From Methanosarcina barkeri str. Wiesmoor (GTDB lineage Archaea > Halobacteriota > Methanosarcinia > Methanosarcinales > Methanosarcinaceae): a stretch of 64,000 bases of DNA. The stretch lies in the NCBI RefSeq assembly GCF_000969985.1, contig NZ_CP009526.1:1054001-1118000 (forward strand), given 5' to 3'. The translations under genes and the position numbers were made by a program. Shown in pieces: positions 37,702 through 47,906 of the stretch. How positions within the stretch are numbered: the first letter of the stretch is position 1; each line of letters starts with the position of its first letter. The notes beneath the pieces are model-generated. The model did not search any database. It worked only from the letters and a program-made list of their open reading frames with translations, and was not told the DNA's origin.

Positions 37702-38409
37702 ATGAAACTGATCCTGAACGATATCGTAAAAAGTTTTGACAAAAAGGAGGTTTTGCGGGGTGCGAGTTTTGCCTTTGAAAAGGGGGAAATTTACGGACTC
37801 CTCGGAAGAAACGGCTCAGGCAAAACCACGCTGTTTAACTGCATCAATGAGGATTTGAGGATTGACGGCGGTTCAATTCTCCTTGAAGAAAATGGAGTGC
37901 AGAGAGAAATTTGTCCTGATGATATCGGATATGTTCTGTCGACGCCAGTAGTTCCGGAGTTCTTGACAGGCAGAGAGTTTTTAAAGTTCTTTCTTGACAT
38001 AAACGTGAAAAAAATTCCGGACATTAAGCCTATTGACGAATATTTCGATTTTGTAAAGATCGAAAGCGAGGATCGCGACAGGCTTTTGAAAGATTATTCC
38101 CATGGCATGAAGAGCAAGATGCAGATGCTTATAAGCTTCATCGCAAATCCATCCATTCTGCTTTTAGACGAGCCGCTGACCTCATTTGACGTTGTGGTCG
38201 CTGACGAAATGAAGACGCTGCTGCGCCAAATCAAAAAAGACCACATTATTATTTTTTCTACTCATATCATGGAGCTTGCTCTGGATTTATGTGACGAGAT
38301 CGTGATTCTGAGCGGCGGGGTTCTGGAAAAAATGGAAAAGGATGACCTCAGCAACGGGGCCTTTAAGGATAAGATCCTTCAGGCCCTAAGGAGGGATGAG
38401 AATGATTGA
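37702..38409 (+). CDS. ABC transporter ATP-binding protein
   Basis: 235 residues. Walker A GRNGSGKTT, Q loop, a degenerate signature (YSHGMKSKMQM instead of LSGGQ) and Walker B LLLDEPLTSFD are all visible. The SHGMK signature is common in ABC-2-type exporters with unusual permeases in Firmicutes. The ATG at 37702, nine bases after AGAAGGA, is preferred to TTG 37696. It overlaps the permease gene by eight bases. Its substrate is unknown; the pair has no counterpart in the flanking conserved archaeal cluster. Confidence 0.88.
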   Translation: MKLILNDIVKSFDKKEVLRGASFAFEKGEIYGLLGRNGSGKTTLFNCINEDLRIDGGSILLEENGVQREICPDDIGYVLSTPVVPEFLTGREFLKFFLDINVKKIPDIKPIDEYFDFVKIESEDRDRLLKDYSHGMKSKMQMLISFIANPSILLLDEPLTSFDVVVADEMKTLLRQIKKDHIIIFSTHIMELALDLCDEIVILSGGVLEKMEKDDLSNGAFKDKILQALRRDEND

Positions 38410-39970
38410 AGCTTTCATTAAGTCCTTCAGGCTGAAAAACACATATAAAGCCAATGGCATCATCTATTCGCTCAAATCCATCCCTGTCATCAACAGGCTG
38501 CTACCGGTCTCGCTCTATCGAAGCCCGGGGATGAAAATATTTGCCAATTTCGTCAGCATCCTGTGGGAGATCGGCTCGATGTTTTTGGGCAAGCTGCTCT
38601 ATCTGTTTATTATTATCTTTCTTCTAAAAGATCATATGAAAAGCAGTCCTGCGAACAGCTTCATGCATATGTTTTTCTTTCTTACTATTACGGGCGGTTT
38701 CCTCAACACACATATATTTCATCCCACCAGAGACAAGTATTATGCCATTTTTCTCATGCGAATGAACGCGCGGGAGTATACGCTTTCAAATTACTTCTAT
38801 TTCCTTTTGAAAATCGCTGTCGGATTTTTGCCTTTCACGCTGCTTCTTGGACGGCTTTCAGGGGTGCCTACCGTTATCTGTCTTGTGATGCCGCTTTTTG
38901 TCGTTTCCGTAAAACTTATTTTTACTGCCCTCGCGCTTCATGAGTATGTCCGAACCGGCCATGCAAAAAATGAAAATAAGTTCGATCCGGTTGTTCTGAT
39001 TGGCATTGCTGTATCAGTGGCTGCGGCATATCTCCCACCGTTTCTCGGCTATGCCATGAACGGAGCTGTTTTTCTCGCTCTGTTTGTCATTTCCGCTGTT
39101 ATGGCTGTGTTTTCCTTCTTATATGTGTTCAAATTCCCTGAATACCGAAGGATTTGCAAGGAACTTCTCACAGCGGATAGTTTTGCTATGAACAGAAAAG
39201 ATATGGCTACACGTGCTACTCAAAAATCTTTGCAAAAGAATATAGACCTTAAGGCAACAAGCAGCAAAAACGGCTATCAGTATTTCAACGACCTTTTTGT
39301 CAAGCGTCACAGCAGTCTGCTGACCAAATCAGCCAAAAATATCACTTTGATTTCCCTTGCAGTGCTTGCGTTTTCCATTACGGCCTGTTTTCTTATCCCT
39401 GAGGTAAAACCGAACATAAACGGGATGATGCTGACCTTTTTGCCTTATTTTTTGTTCATCATGTATTTTATTAATCGCGGAAAGGTTATTACTCAGGCCA
39501 TGTTCATGAACTGTGACCACAGTATGCTTGCCTACCGGTTTTACAGACAACCGCGTGCAATTCTGCTTCTTTTTACGGAACGGCTGAAATCCATTCTATT
39601 GATAAACTTGATGCCCGCTTCGGTAATTGCACTCGGGCTGCCGTTTCTGTTATGGCTTACAGGCGGGACGAATAACGCGCTCAATTATGTGCTGCTGTTT
39701 GTTTCCATTATAGCAATGTCGGTATTTTTTTCGGTGCACAACATGGTGCTATATTATCTTTTGCAGCCTTACAATATCAATCTCGAAATAAAAAGTGGCA
39801 CTTTTGCCGTTGCCAATTCATTTACTTATATCGTTTGTTATTTAGCCATCGGTAAGAAAGTCCCTACTCTGATTTTCGGCACATCGATTTCAGTATTTTG
39901 CATTGTATATATTGCCGTCGCCTTGATTCTTGCATACAGGCTTGCACCAAAGACATTTAAGCTGCGTTAA
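38402..39970 (+). CDS. ABC transporter permease, unrecognised family
   Basis: 522 residues with about ten to twelve hydrophobic segments in two blocks, separated by a charged region (about 255-305: ADSFAMNRKDMATRATQKSL). No extracytoplasmic domain or known export motif is seen. The ATG at 38402 is seven bases after AAGGAGG; ATG 38396 sits against it. It forms a two-gene unit with the ATPase. The codons are more GC-rich than in nearby spacer DNA, and the arrangement resembles bacterial exporters, so transfer from a bacterium is possible. Confidence 0.75.
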   Translation: MIEAFIKSFRLKNTYKANGIIYSLKSIPVINRLLPVSLYRSPGMKIFANFVSILWEIGSMFLGKLLYLFIIIFLLKDHMKSSPANSFMHMFFFLTITGGFLNTHIFHPTRDKYYAIFLMRMNAREYTLSNYFYFLLKIAVGFLPFTLLLGRLSGVPTVICLVMPLFVVSVKLIFTALALHEYVRTGHAKNENKFDPVVLIGIAVSVAAAYLPPFLGYAMNGAVFLALFVISAVMAVFSFLYVFKFPEYRRICKELLTADSFAMNRKDMATRATQKSLQKNIDLKATSSKNGYQYFNDLFVKRHSSLLTKSAKNITLISLAVLAFSITACFLIPEVKPNINGMMLTFLPYFLFIMYFINRGKVITQAMFMNCDHSMLAYRFYRQPRAILLLFTERLKSILLINLMPASVIALGLPFLLWLTGGTNNALNYVLLFVSIIAMSVFFSVHNMVLYYLLQPYNINLEIKSGTFAVANSFTYIVCYLAIGKKVPTLIFGTSISVFCIVYIAVALILAYRLAPKTFKLR

Positions 39971-39989
39971 TAGCGGCTTTATGTAAACT

Positions 39990-40024
39990 AAAAAGAGGGA
40001 CGATGTTGAACCGCCCTTTTTATT
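39990..40024 (+). terminator. Terminator after the ABC genes
   Basis: AAAAAGAGGGACG and CGCCCTTTTTA form an imperfect stem with bulged A residues, followed by TTTCTTTG. Confidence 0.5.
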
Positions 40025-40156
40025 TCTTTGATAAAATTATGTTGCTGCTGGTGGAGATACTTTTCGGCTTTTTTACAGCATGCCTGGATATCAAGTCACG
40101 GCCAACATAAACTGTTCTTTTCATTATTGAGCTTATCCCAAAACCTATTTTATTCT

Positions 40157-40166
40157 AAATCACTAT
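40157..40166. repeat. Target-site duplication of the IS4 element, left
   Basis: AAATCACTAT, repeated exactly at 41620-41629 on the other side of the element. Confidence 0.85.
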
Positions 40167-41619
40167 CATTGGTCATCGGTTAAGGATTTATTTCCTTCTT
40201 CTGTTACTCTTTTTGAATCCAATTTTTCATTTATTACTCAAACCATTCATCTCTAAACCTTTCTCTGTTTACATGAGGATCTAATGCTTGACTTTCATAT
40301 ACGCTCATTATCGTTTCAAAAGTTCTTTGAATTCCACATCTATGCAGAATTACTGTCAATAAATCTGATGCATTCTCTGCAAATATTGTACTCCAACGTA
40401 ACTGCGTATATCTAGCCATTTTTTCAGGATGAGTTGTTGATTTTCTGACAAGAGAATAGATTCTTCTGCTAACGATTAGTGTCAATATTGCTGTCCAGAT
40501 TAGAGCTTCAATTACCTGCACATTCTTTGTTTCAAGAACGTCCAGCGAGTATTTGCTTTTCAATTCCTTAAACAACAGTTCTATGTCCCATCTTGCCCCA
40601 TATAAGTTTGCAATGTCTTTTGCATTCAAAATATCTTTCTGAATATTTGTGATGTAAATGTGGTATTTTTCATCCTCATCGTTATATACGGCAACAAGGC
40701 GTACAATCATCTCGTCCTGTTTTTGCTTGCCTTTATACTCTCTTCTTTTGAATTCTATTTTTACAACTGCATCAATATCTTTTCCAGAAAGTTGCTTAAT
40801 ACATTCACTAACAGGTTTTCCAGCGAACTCTTTGCTTTTTGTCTTAGAAAGTTCCTCTTCAATAGAAACAAGAATAGGGTCCATATTCTTCCTAATCCTT
40901 GAGACAAAATATCCCCCATTTTCTTCAACTCTTGCAAACATTTGAGTTTTGTAGAAACCAAGATCAACAAGGAGAATATGGTCTTTGATCCAGGGACCTA
41001 TTTTTAATGTCTTTATCTCAGCTGTTTTTTCAGAGTACAGAGCAATGGTTCTAGGTCCGTTAGCAATTGCACTTACCATAACTCCAACTTTTACTCCTGC
41101 AGCTACTGTTCTTGATCTTGCTGCAGGAAACCTGTCTGCTAACGAGGAATGGAGACGAACAATTGTGCTGTCCTGAATGACAACATCTTGGAAGGTTTCG
41201 AGTTTCTTGCTAAGTTTCCTACCAGGTTCTTTTGCAAGCTCTTCCATGCCATGAATTACACACTGGTGAAGAAACTCAACAAGTTCTGGAGTAAAACGAT
41301 AGTACCAGCTGCTATCACTTATGGTTTTTTGTGACTCAGTTTCATATTCTCGTTTTAAACTGGCAAGTGTACGCTGCAAGCGTACACCAAAACTGAGAGT
41401 TAAAACCCAAAAGATAATGACAGGGTCAATTTTACGTTCACGTACTATAAGACCAGTTTCTTTGGCAGTTTGCCTTAACCACTCTTCGGGAAACATTTCC
41501 CGAAGAGAGTCTTCAAGAGTAGGTGGGGGACAAGGAGACATAGATACAGAGATATTTAGATTATTAATATAAAAAACACATACAAGAGAGGGAATTTAAT
41601 GCTTAACCGATGACGCATG
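40167..41619 (-). mobile_element. Complete IS4-family (ISH8-like) insertion sequence, 1,453 bp
   Basis: The ends are 18-base inverted repeats with two mismatches: CATTGGTCATCGGTTAAG on the left and CTTAACCGATGACGCATG on the right. The flanks carry a 10-bp duplication, AAATCACTAT. The only gene is the transposase at 40234-41541. Ten-base duplications fit the ISH8 subgroup of IS4. All parts are intact, so the element may be active. Confidence 0.92.
40234..41541 (-). CDS. IS4-family transposase
   Basis: 435 residues. DDE catalytic parts are visible: the first Asp in VIQDSTIVRL, the second in LLVDLGFYK, and the Y-(2)-R-(3)-E-(6)-K signature in YGARWDIELLFKELK. Full length and uninterrupted. It cuts and joins the element ends on DNA. 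Starts at an ATG about 80 bases inside the right end. Confidence 0.93.
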   Translation of the reverse strand: MSPCPPPTLEDSLREMFPEEWLRQTAKETGLIVRERKIDPVIIFWVLTLSFGVRLQRTLASLKREYETESQKTISDSSWYYRFTPELVEFLHQCVIHGMEELAKEPGRKLSKKLETFQDVVIQDSTIVRLHSSLADRFPAARSRTVAAGVKVGVMVSAIANGPRTIALYSEKTAEIKTLKIGPWIKDHILLVDLGFYKTQMFARVEENGGYFVSRIRKNMDPILVSIEEELSKTKSKEFAGKPVSECIKQLSGKDIDAVVKIEFKRREYKGKQKQDEMIVRLVAVYNDEDEKYHIYITNIQKDILNAKDIANLYGARWDIELLFKELKSKYSLDVLETKNVQVIEALIWTAILTLIVSRRIYSLVRKSTTHPEKMARYTQLRWSTIFAENASDLLTVILHRCGIQRTFETIMSVYESQALDPHVNRERFRDEWFE

Positions 41620-41629
41620 AAATCACTAT
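41620..41629. repeat. Target-site duplication of the IS4 element, right
   Basis: AAATCACTAT, matching 40157-40166. The remaining 41630-41963 is the presumed rps13 promoter and leader, with a TTATATA-like element near 41812. Confidence 0.85.
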
Positions 41630-41963
41630 GAGTTTTCAGGATCAGTTTAATGATTAGGTATTCAACTGACTGTTCCATATACGAAATTAAAAAATCAAAA
41701 ATTCAAAAATCAAATTTTGAGTTTCAGGATAGGCTCATTCAGTAACTTTTCTACTATCGGCTTTCAGTCCTTCCGAACATCCGCTTTCAGCTGGGGCTAA
41801 GCGCAGATATCCTTATATACTGGTAACAGCATGTAAATGAATTCATCAGTATGTGCTGTAAAGAAGCTCCTTTAGAGAGCTGCTCCTGACTTTTTCGTGT
41901 ATTCTTTTAGGGTATTCGATCAGGGGCTACAGGATGCTGTATACATTCCCCTGGAGGGAATAT

Positions 41964-42422
41964 ATGGTAGAAGAAAAGAATAATGAAGAAATAAGGCATC
42001 TTGTTCGGATTATGAATACCGACCTGAAGGGGGCAAAACCCGTAGAGTATGCCCTTACAGGTCTCCCGGGAATAGGGAGGCGCACCGCTATCCTTATCGC
42101 AAAAGGCGCAGGGGTAGACCCTACTGCTACACTTGGATATCTGCCAGATGAAGAAGTGGCAAAGCTAGACCGCGCAATCGGAAACTTTGAGGGAATTGTT
42201 CCATCCTGGATGTTGAACAGGCAAAAAGACCTGGCAACAGGACAGGACAAGCATCTGCTGGGAACAGACATCTTACTGACTTTCAGGGAAGATATTAACA
42301 ACCTGAAGAAGGTTCGCGCCTACAGAGGACTCAGGCATGAAAGGGGCCTTAAAGTCAGAGGACAGAGAACAAAATCTACAGGTCGCCGCGGGTCAACTGT
42401 CGGTGTCAGTAGGAGAAAGTGA
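41964..42422 (+). CDS. rps13: Small-subunit ribosomal protein uS13
   Basis: 152 residues. Helix-two-turn-helix core ([20 protein letters not shown]) and the C-terminal basic tail ([20 protein letters not shown]) that reaches toward tRNA. The ATG at 41964 follows GGAGGG by five bases; an upstream in-frame ATG at 41934 lies within the leader and is rejected. First gene of the alpha operon. Confidence 0.96.
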
Positions 42423-42444
42423 TTTTCCGGTCAGGTGATTTTAA

Positions 42445-43477
<1,033 letters not shown>

Positions 43478-43478
<1 letters not shown>

Positions 43479-43529
43479 GAGAATTCTTCAGGGAATTTCT
43501 TCGGAAGTTCTTCTAAAATTCTCTTTTTT
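43478..43529 (+). terminator. Terminator-like hairpin between rps11 and rpoD
   Basis: AGAGAATT (43478-43485) pairs with AATTCTCT (43517-43524), followed by TTTTT. It may reduce readthrough from ribosomal genes into rpoD, or be an mRNA processing site. Confidence 0.45.
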
Positions 43530-43562
43530 GAATGCATTAAAATATAAGGGAAATTAAGGAAT

Positions 43563-44363
43563 ATGACGATGGAAGTAGACATTCTGGAGTTATCGGATAG
43601 ATCTGCAAAATTCGTGCTTTCAAAAGTAAGCACATCTTTTGCCAACGGCATTCGGCGCGCCATGATCGCAGATGTACCAACACTTGCGATTGAATATGTG
43701 AACCTTTACGAAAATACCTCGGTACTCTATGATGAGCAGCTGGCTCTACGTCTGTCCTTAATCCCGCTTGTTACGGATGTAGAGACATATGTGCCACAGG
43801 CAGAATGCGACGTCTGCGGAGGAGAAGGTTGTCCTGCCTGCGAGGTTTCCTTAACCCTGAGTGCAGAAGGTCCGTGCACGGTTTATTCTCGGGATCTTAT
43901 TTCCTCTGACCCGAAGATACAGCCGGCTGATCCCAATATTCCTATTGTTGAGCTGAAAAAAGGGCAGAAGCTTGTGCTTGAGGCCCTTGCTCATATGGGC
44001 TATGGCAGGGACAGTGTTAAATGGCAGGCAGGAGTCGCTTGCGGCTACAAGAATGTGCCTGTTATAACCATTGAAAACTGCGATGCATGTGGGCACTGTG
44101 CAGCCGAATGTCCAAAAGGCATTATACGGTTTGAAGAGTCAGGGGCCAAAGTTTCTAGCGAAGATGTCCTGAAATGTTCACTCTGTAAACTCTGTGAACA
44201 GGTCTGTGATATTCACGCGATAAAAATTGGCTTCGATGAGAATGCCTTTGTGTTTACAATGGAGTCCGATGGTTCTTACACAGCCAAAGACCTTGCCCTT
44301 AATGCGTCAAATGTGATCAAAGGCAAAGCTGAAGAACTCTTGAGCATTCTGGACCAATTCTGA
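43563..44363 (+). CDS. rpoD: RNA polymerase subunit D with two iron-sulfur cluster motifs
   Basis: 266 residues. It is the alpha-like assembly subunit that pairs with RpoL (VSTSFANGIRRAMIADVPTL). An inserted ferredoxin-like domain carries two full [4Fe-4S] motifs, C173-C176-C179-C183 (CDACGHCAAECP) and C205-C208-C211-C215 (CSLCKLCEQVCD). A further cysteine group, CDVCGGEGCPAC, lies at 82-93. Methanosarcina RpoD is known to bind two such clusters, which affect assembly with L. The usual downstream genes of this archaeal operon (rpl18e, rpl13, rps9) do not follow here. Confidence 0.96.
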   Translation: MTMEVDILELSDRSAKFVLSKVSTSFANGIRRAMIADVPTLAIEYVNLYENTSVLYDEQLALRLSLIPLVTDVETYVPQAECDVCGGEGCPACEVSLTLSAEGPCTVYSRDLISSDPKIQPADPNIPIVELKKGQKLVLEALAHMGYGRDSVKWQAGVACGYKNVPVITIENCDACGHCAAECPKGIIRFEESGAKVSSEDVLKCSLCKLCEQVCDIHAIKIGFDENAFVFTMESDGSYTAKDLALNASNVIKGKAEELLSILDQF

Positions 44364-44661
44364 GCTCCAGCTCGGGAACAGTCCCACATCCAATTTTTTG
44401 AGGTTAAGGCGGCACGTAAAACCCTGAGTATTTTAATGAGCAGATGTTTCTCTGGACTTTTGACTCCTGATCTATTATTGTTCTGTACCTGAATACGGAA
44501 GGAGCTGTTCTGCCTTATTGGCATCTTTCAAAACTTATTTCCGGTAATCTTCACGGCTCGAAACGTTTATATATTATCCACGATATTGTGAGGGAGTGCA
44601 AGGCGTAAAGCGCGCCGGATTATCATAATGAAACAGTATCAAACACAGATTAATACGAAAT
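44364..44661. promoter_or_regulatory. rpoD downstream region and tRNA-Leu promoter
   Basis: A clear TATA box, TTTATATATT, lies at 44566-44575, about 85-95 bases before the first tRNA-Leu. A long 5' leader on the tRNA precursor is implied. Nothing else is supported. Confidence 0.5.
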
Positions 44662-44746
44662 GCGAGGGTTGCCCAGCCAGGTCAAAGGCGCTAGGTTGAG
44701 GGCCTAGTTTCGTAGGAATTCGTGGGTTCGAATCCCATCCCTCGCA
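44662..44746 (+). tRNA. tRNA-Leu, anticodon GAG, copy 1
   Basis: Acceptor GCGAGGG/CCCTCGC, discriminator A. Anticodon stem CTAGG/CCTAG with loop TT-GAG-GG (44698-44700). A class II variable arm (TTTCGTAGGAATTC) and GTTCGAATC T loop follow. Reads CUC/CUU leucine codons. No encoded CCA. Confidence 0.97.
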
Positions 44747-44878
44747 CTAAATTTCTTAATCTGTCAATTTAAAGCATTTAACCTTAAAAATTTCAAGTTT
44801 TCATACGTTTCTAAAAATTATTTTTGTGAGTTACTTTTGTAAAGAATTTCAAATTCTTTATTTGTAAAATATCGCTAT

Positions 44879-44963
44879 GCGAGGGTTGCCCAGCCAGGTC
44901 AAAGGCGCTAGGTTGAGGGCCTAGTTTCGTAGGAATTCGTGGGTTCGAATCCCATCCCTCGCA
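44879..44963 (+). tRNA. tRNA-Leu, anticodon GAG, copy 2
   Basis: All 85 bases are identical to the copy at 44662-44746; anticodon at 44915-44917. The 132-base spacer does not resemble the upstream leader of copy 1, so only the tRNA and a base or two around it match. A T-rich tract follows. Confidence 0.97.
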
Positions 44964-45100
44964 TTTAGTTTTTTTTCTCTGCTTTTCTTCTTTCTCTGCT
45001 TTCTTTTCTCTACTTTCCTCTGATTTGAAAGTCTGTTTTGATCTTTGCATGTTTCTGTGCTTGATCTTTATAGTTTCTATTCCCAACGCTGTGAATTCTA

Positions 45101-45871
45101 TTAGCAAACCGTTGTATAAACTATCTGCATAGGAAGACCTTGTGAATCTTTTTCAGGAATTTCAGGGATTAATTTTAGTCCTCTCTGAAAAGATAACTTT
45201 GCCGTTACAGAGGCGACCAGAGCATCAAGAATATCGTCTCTTGCTACATCTTTACGTCTGTATTTAAAAAGAGCATTCTGTACAATTTCATCTGTGGAAG
45301 TGCAAATTTCTTGTAGTAGCTTTTTTCTTTCGTTAAAACCTTCACTCTTTTTTTTAGAATATTCCATTGGCTTTCCGGCAAGAACCCAGAAACAAACTTC
45401 TGGATGAGTTTCTATTATTTTTTTCTTCGCAGAATCTGTGGCTATAAGAAAATCATTCATTTCTCTAATTTTTGGAACTATTCCCCATGTTTGTTTTGTA
45501 AGTCGCTTGCCTGTAACTTCTTCATTGATGTCGCAAGCGCTTTCATAGCTTTTTGCATAGATGGCTTCTCTACAGGGAGTTGGAAAAACACTGGACTGCC
45601 TGTAGGATTTCAGTAGTCTTCGAGCTTCTACATCACAAAACCTTCTCTTGAAATTAGATTTGCTATCTACTAAACCAATAGGAATGTCCACAAGTATACG
45701 CACATGAGTATTGCCATCACAAAAAAAGCTATAGAGATCCGAGATTTTAGGAAACTGAAATACACCAAAGCTATCAGTTTCTGTTAGTGCAACTGCAAAC
45801 CAACCTGCTTTGTACCCGTCTACACCAACAAACATTTTTTTGTTCATAAGCAGGGTTCGCAGTTTAGGCAT
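45101..45871 (-). CDS. DUF429 family protein (RNase H-like fold)
   Basis: 256 residues. MFVGVDGYKAGWFAVALTET opens the RNase H-like domain (first Asp), with RILVDIPIGLVD as the second strand, and the conserved CDVEARRLL, SVFPTPCREAIY, WGIVPKIREMND, ETHPEVCFWVLAG and DDILDALVAS blocks. The function of DUF429 proteins is not established; acidic residues suggest metal-dependent chemistry. Start could be at residue 9 or 13 instead. Monocistronic. Confidence 0.85.
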   Translation of the reverse strand: MPKLRTLLMNKKMFVGVDGYKAGWFAVALTETDSFGVFQFPKISDLYSFFCDGNTHVRILVDIPIGLVDSKSNFKRRFCDVEARRLLKSYRQSSVFPTPCREAIYAKSYESACDINEEVTGKRLTKQTWGIVPKIREMNDFLIATDSAKKKIIETHPEVCFWVLAGKPMEYSKKKSEGFNERKKLLQEICTSTDEIVQNALFKYRRKDVARDDILDALVASVTAKLSFQRGLKLIPEIPEKDSQGLPMQIVYTTVC

Positions 45872-46260
45872 ATAGAACCTTTCAGAGGAAGCTTTGAACG
45901 GAGTTATTTGTTATTATTCAGGAATAGTCGACAGTCCCTTCAAATTTCTGCAAAAACCGAACTAATGGCTTATAAATAAGAAGCATTGAAAGGGTATTTT
46001 CTTTTACTTTGGAGATATTTTAGCTTTCTAATTTTTATAAATCTATTACTTTTAATCTATATTGGCAAAAATATTTTCTTAATGGGGAATTTGCTAACTA
46101 CAGCTTTTGAAGAAAAATCCATATATTTCAAGGGATTTATTTGTTCTGTGTTTTGCTCACATTCTCTGCATGTGTTTTGATGTATAATCAACAAAAAGAT
46201 ACGTTTCGTTCAGTATGCCAAATTATTTTTAAATGTTTGTTAAAGCATAGGAGATTTTTG

Positions 46261-46749
46261 ATGAATGATATTCTTTTTAGGACTGAGAACTGGATATTCA
46301 GCTACCGTGTTGCAGGGATAATGATACATAATAACAAAGTGCTCCTGCAAAAGCCAACAAATGATACTGGGTTTGCTTTTCCCGGAGGACATATCTCATT
46401 TGGCGAAACGAACGCGGAAGCATTAATCCGTGAATTCAAAGAAGAAATTGGCGCGGACATTTCGATAACTGATCTTAAATGGGTTGCCGAGATTTTCTTT
46501 CCATGGGGCGAAAAGCCATGCCACCAGATATGTAATTATTATCAGGTGACTTTGACTGATAAAACGCAAATTCCGCTGGATGGACAGTTCATTAGTTCGG
46601 AGCATCTTGAAGGCAGAGATTTTACCATAGAGTTTCACTGGATTCCCATTGACAGTATGAATGATATCGAGGTCTACCCAACGAATGCGGCAGAATTGCT
46701 TAGCTTATTAGGCGAAGGTGTGCAGCACTTTGTATACCGGGAGGGATAG
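46261..46749 (+). CDS. Nudix hydrolase
   Basis: 162 residues. The Nudix box GHISFGETNAEALIREFKEE followed by IGA matches GX5EX7REUXEEXGU, with FPGGH just before it. Hydrolyses a nucleoside diphosphate linked to another group; the substrate is not evident. The ATG at 46261 follows TAGGAG. It abuts the truncated DUF234 ATPase fragment, so it sits where that gene's ATPase domain should be. Confidence 0.88.
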   Translation: MNDILFRTENWIFSYRVAGIMIHNNKVLLQKPTNDTGFAFPGGHISFGETNAEALIREFKEEIGADISITDLKWVAEIFFPWGEKPCHQICNYYQVTLTDKTQIPLDGQFISSEHLEGRDFTIEFHWIPIDSMNDIEVYPTNAAELLSLLGEGVQHFVYREG

Positions 46750-46750
46750 C

Positions 46751-47764
46751 TTATGAGTTTTGCAAATTTGCACCACTTAATAATGAAGTGAGGGACATCC
46801 TGATAGAAGAATTTGGGAAGGAGCACTCAACATATTATGAAATAATTTCAGCAATATCGCAGGGCAGATGCTCGATGAGCGAGATCTCGGATATGACACA
46901 TGTCTCTTCTAGCTCATTGTCACCTTATTTTTACGACCTTATAGACCTGCTGGGAGTAGTGGAACCTAGATTCGGCAGGTCGACATAAGGAATTTGAATA
47001 TTTTTCCTGATATCGTTTTTGAATATTTGATAAATATACATTGGATTTAAAGCTGGTTAACGTGTGGCTCAACTCCCACGACGCATATAAACACTAAATC
47101 ATTTTTCCATTAAAGTTTAGTATAAGATATTATGTTTGGATCATATGTAAACTTCACAACTACACACAATAAGGGATCATCATTTCAAAATTGCCATCAG
47201 TAAAAAGTATCGAAAATGAAATGTCGACCTGCCGAATATAGGGTGGAACACCGGATTCCTGTCACGGACAGTCCTGAAAAAAGCAAGAGAGGACGGTATT
47301 TCCTGAAAGATAATTTCTTCAGGTTCTATGGCCGCTTCGTATATCCTATGTACAGCCAGTATATGGCAGGCAATTATTCTCCTATGCTGGAAAAGGTTCG
47401 GAAGGAATGGCAGAGTTACACAGGCAAGATATTCGAGGATATTGTTCGTGAACTGCTGGTTAAAAAGATGATCAGCGATTATCCGGATATTGGGAGCTGG
47501 TGGAACAGGAAGAGGGATGAGATTGATATTCTTGGAGTAAATCGCCAGGGGAGAAAAGTTCTGGCAATTGAGGTCAAGAATAAAGAACTGGGTGAAAGCG
47601 AGGCCAGAGAAATCCTGGAGTTGACGCTTGATAAAACAAAATTAGTAAAAGGGATATCTGGTCAGGAATTGAAAGTAGGGATAGTGGCCAGAAAGGTCAA
47701 AGGCAGAGAACGCCTGGAAGGCGATGGATTCCTTGTATGGGAACTGGAAGAGCTTATTCCATAA
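46751..47764 (+). pseudogene. DUF234-type archaeal ATPase, 5'-truncated and split by a MITE
   Basis: Two fragments of one gene. 46751-46964 reads EVRDILIEEFGKEHSTYYEI to YDLIDLLGVVE, the winged-helix part. 47249-47764 reads HRIPVTDSPEKSKRGRYFLK to the DUF234 nuclease-like domain (DEIDILGVN, VLAIEVKNKEL). Deleting 46965-47242 plus one target duplication joins GVVE to HRIPVTD in frame. The N-terminal P-loop ATPase domain is missing; the frame runs back into the Nudix gene end. A truncated product from 47216 is possible but unlikely. Confidence 0.85.
46965..47242. mobile_element. 278-bp MITE inserted in the DUF234 gene
   Basis: Ends are 22-base inverted repeats with one mismatch; the inner 17 bases, ATTCGGCAGGTCGACAT, are perfect (46970-46986 and 47221-47237). 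GTGGAA occurs on both sides (46959-46964 and 47243-47248) as a target duplication. The interior is AT-rich and non-coding. No full-length parent element is in the window. Confidence 0.85.
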
Positions 47765-47906
47765 TTTTTTCGAGTTGAGCATTTGCCAAAGAAGAGATGT
47801 CTTTGGTATATCGATCTAATTTGATTAGTCATTTGTGAAAAGGAGAAAAAAATCCAAAGGGGATAATGAGAAAATAAACGGGACAAAATTTCATGTTCGT
47901 TTTTGA

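Noticed and set aside
44811-45107. Minus-strand open frame containing GWDSNPRIPTKLGPQPSAFD
   Set aside because: It is the antisense of the second tRNA-Leu gene, a well-known annotation artefact.
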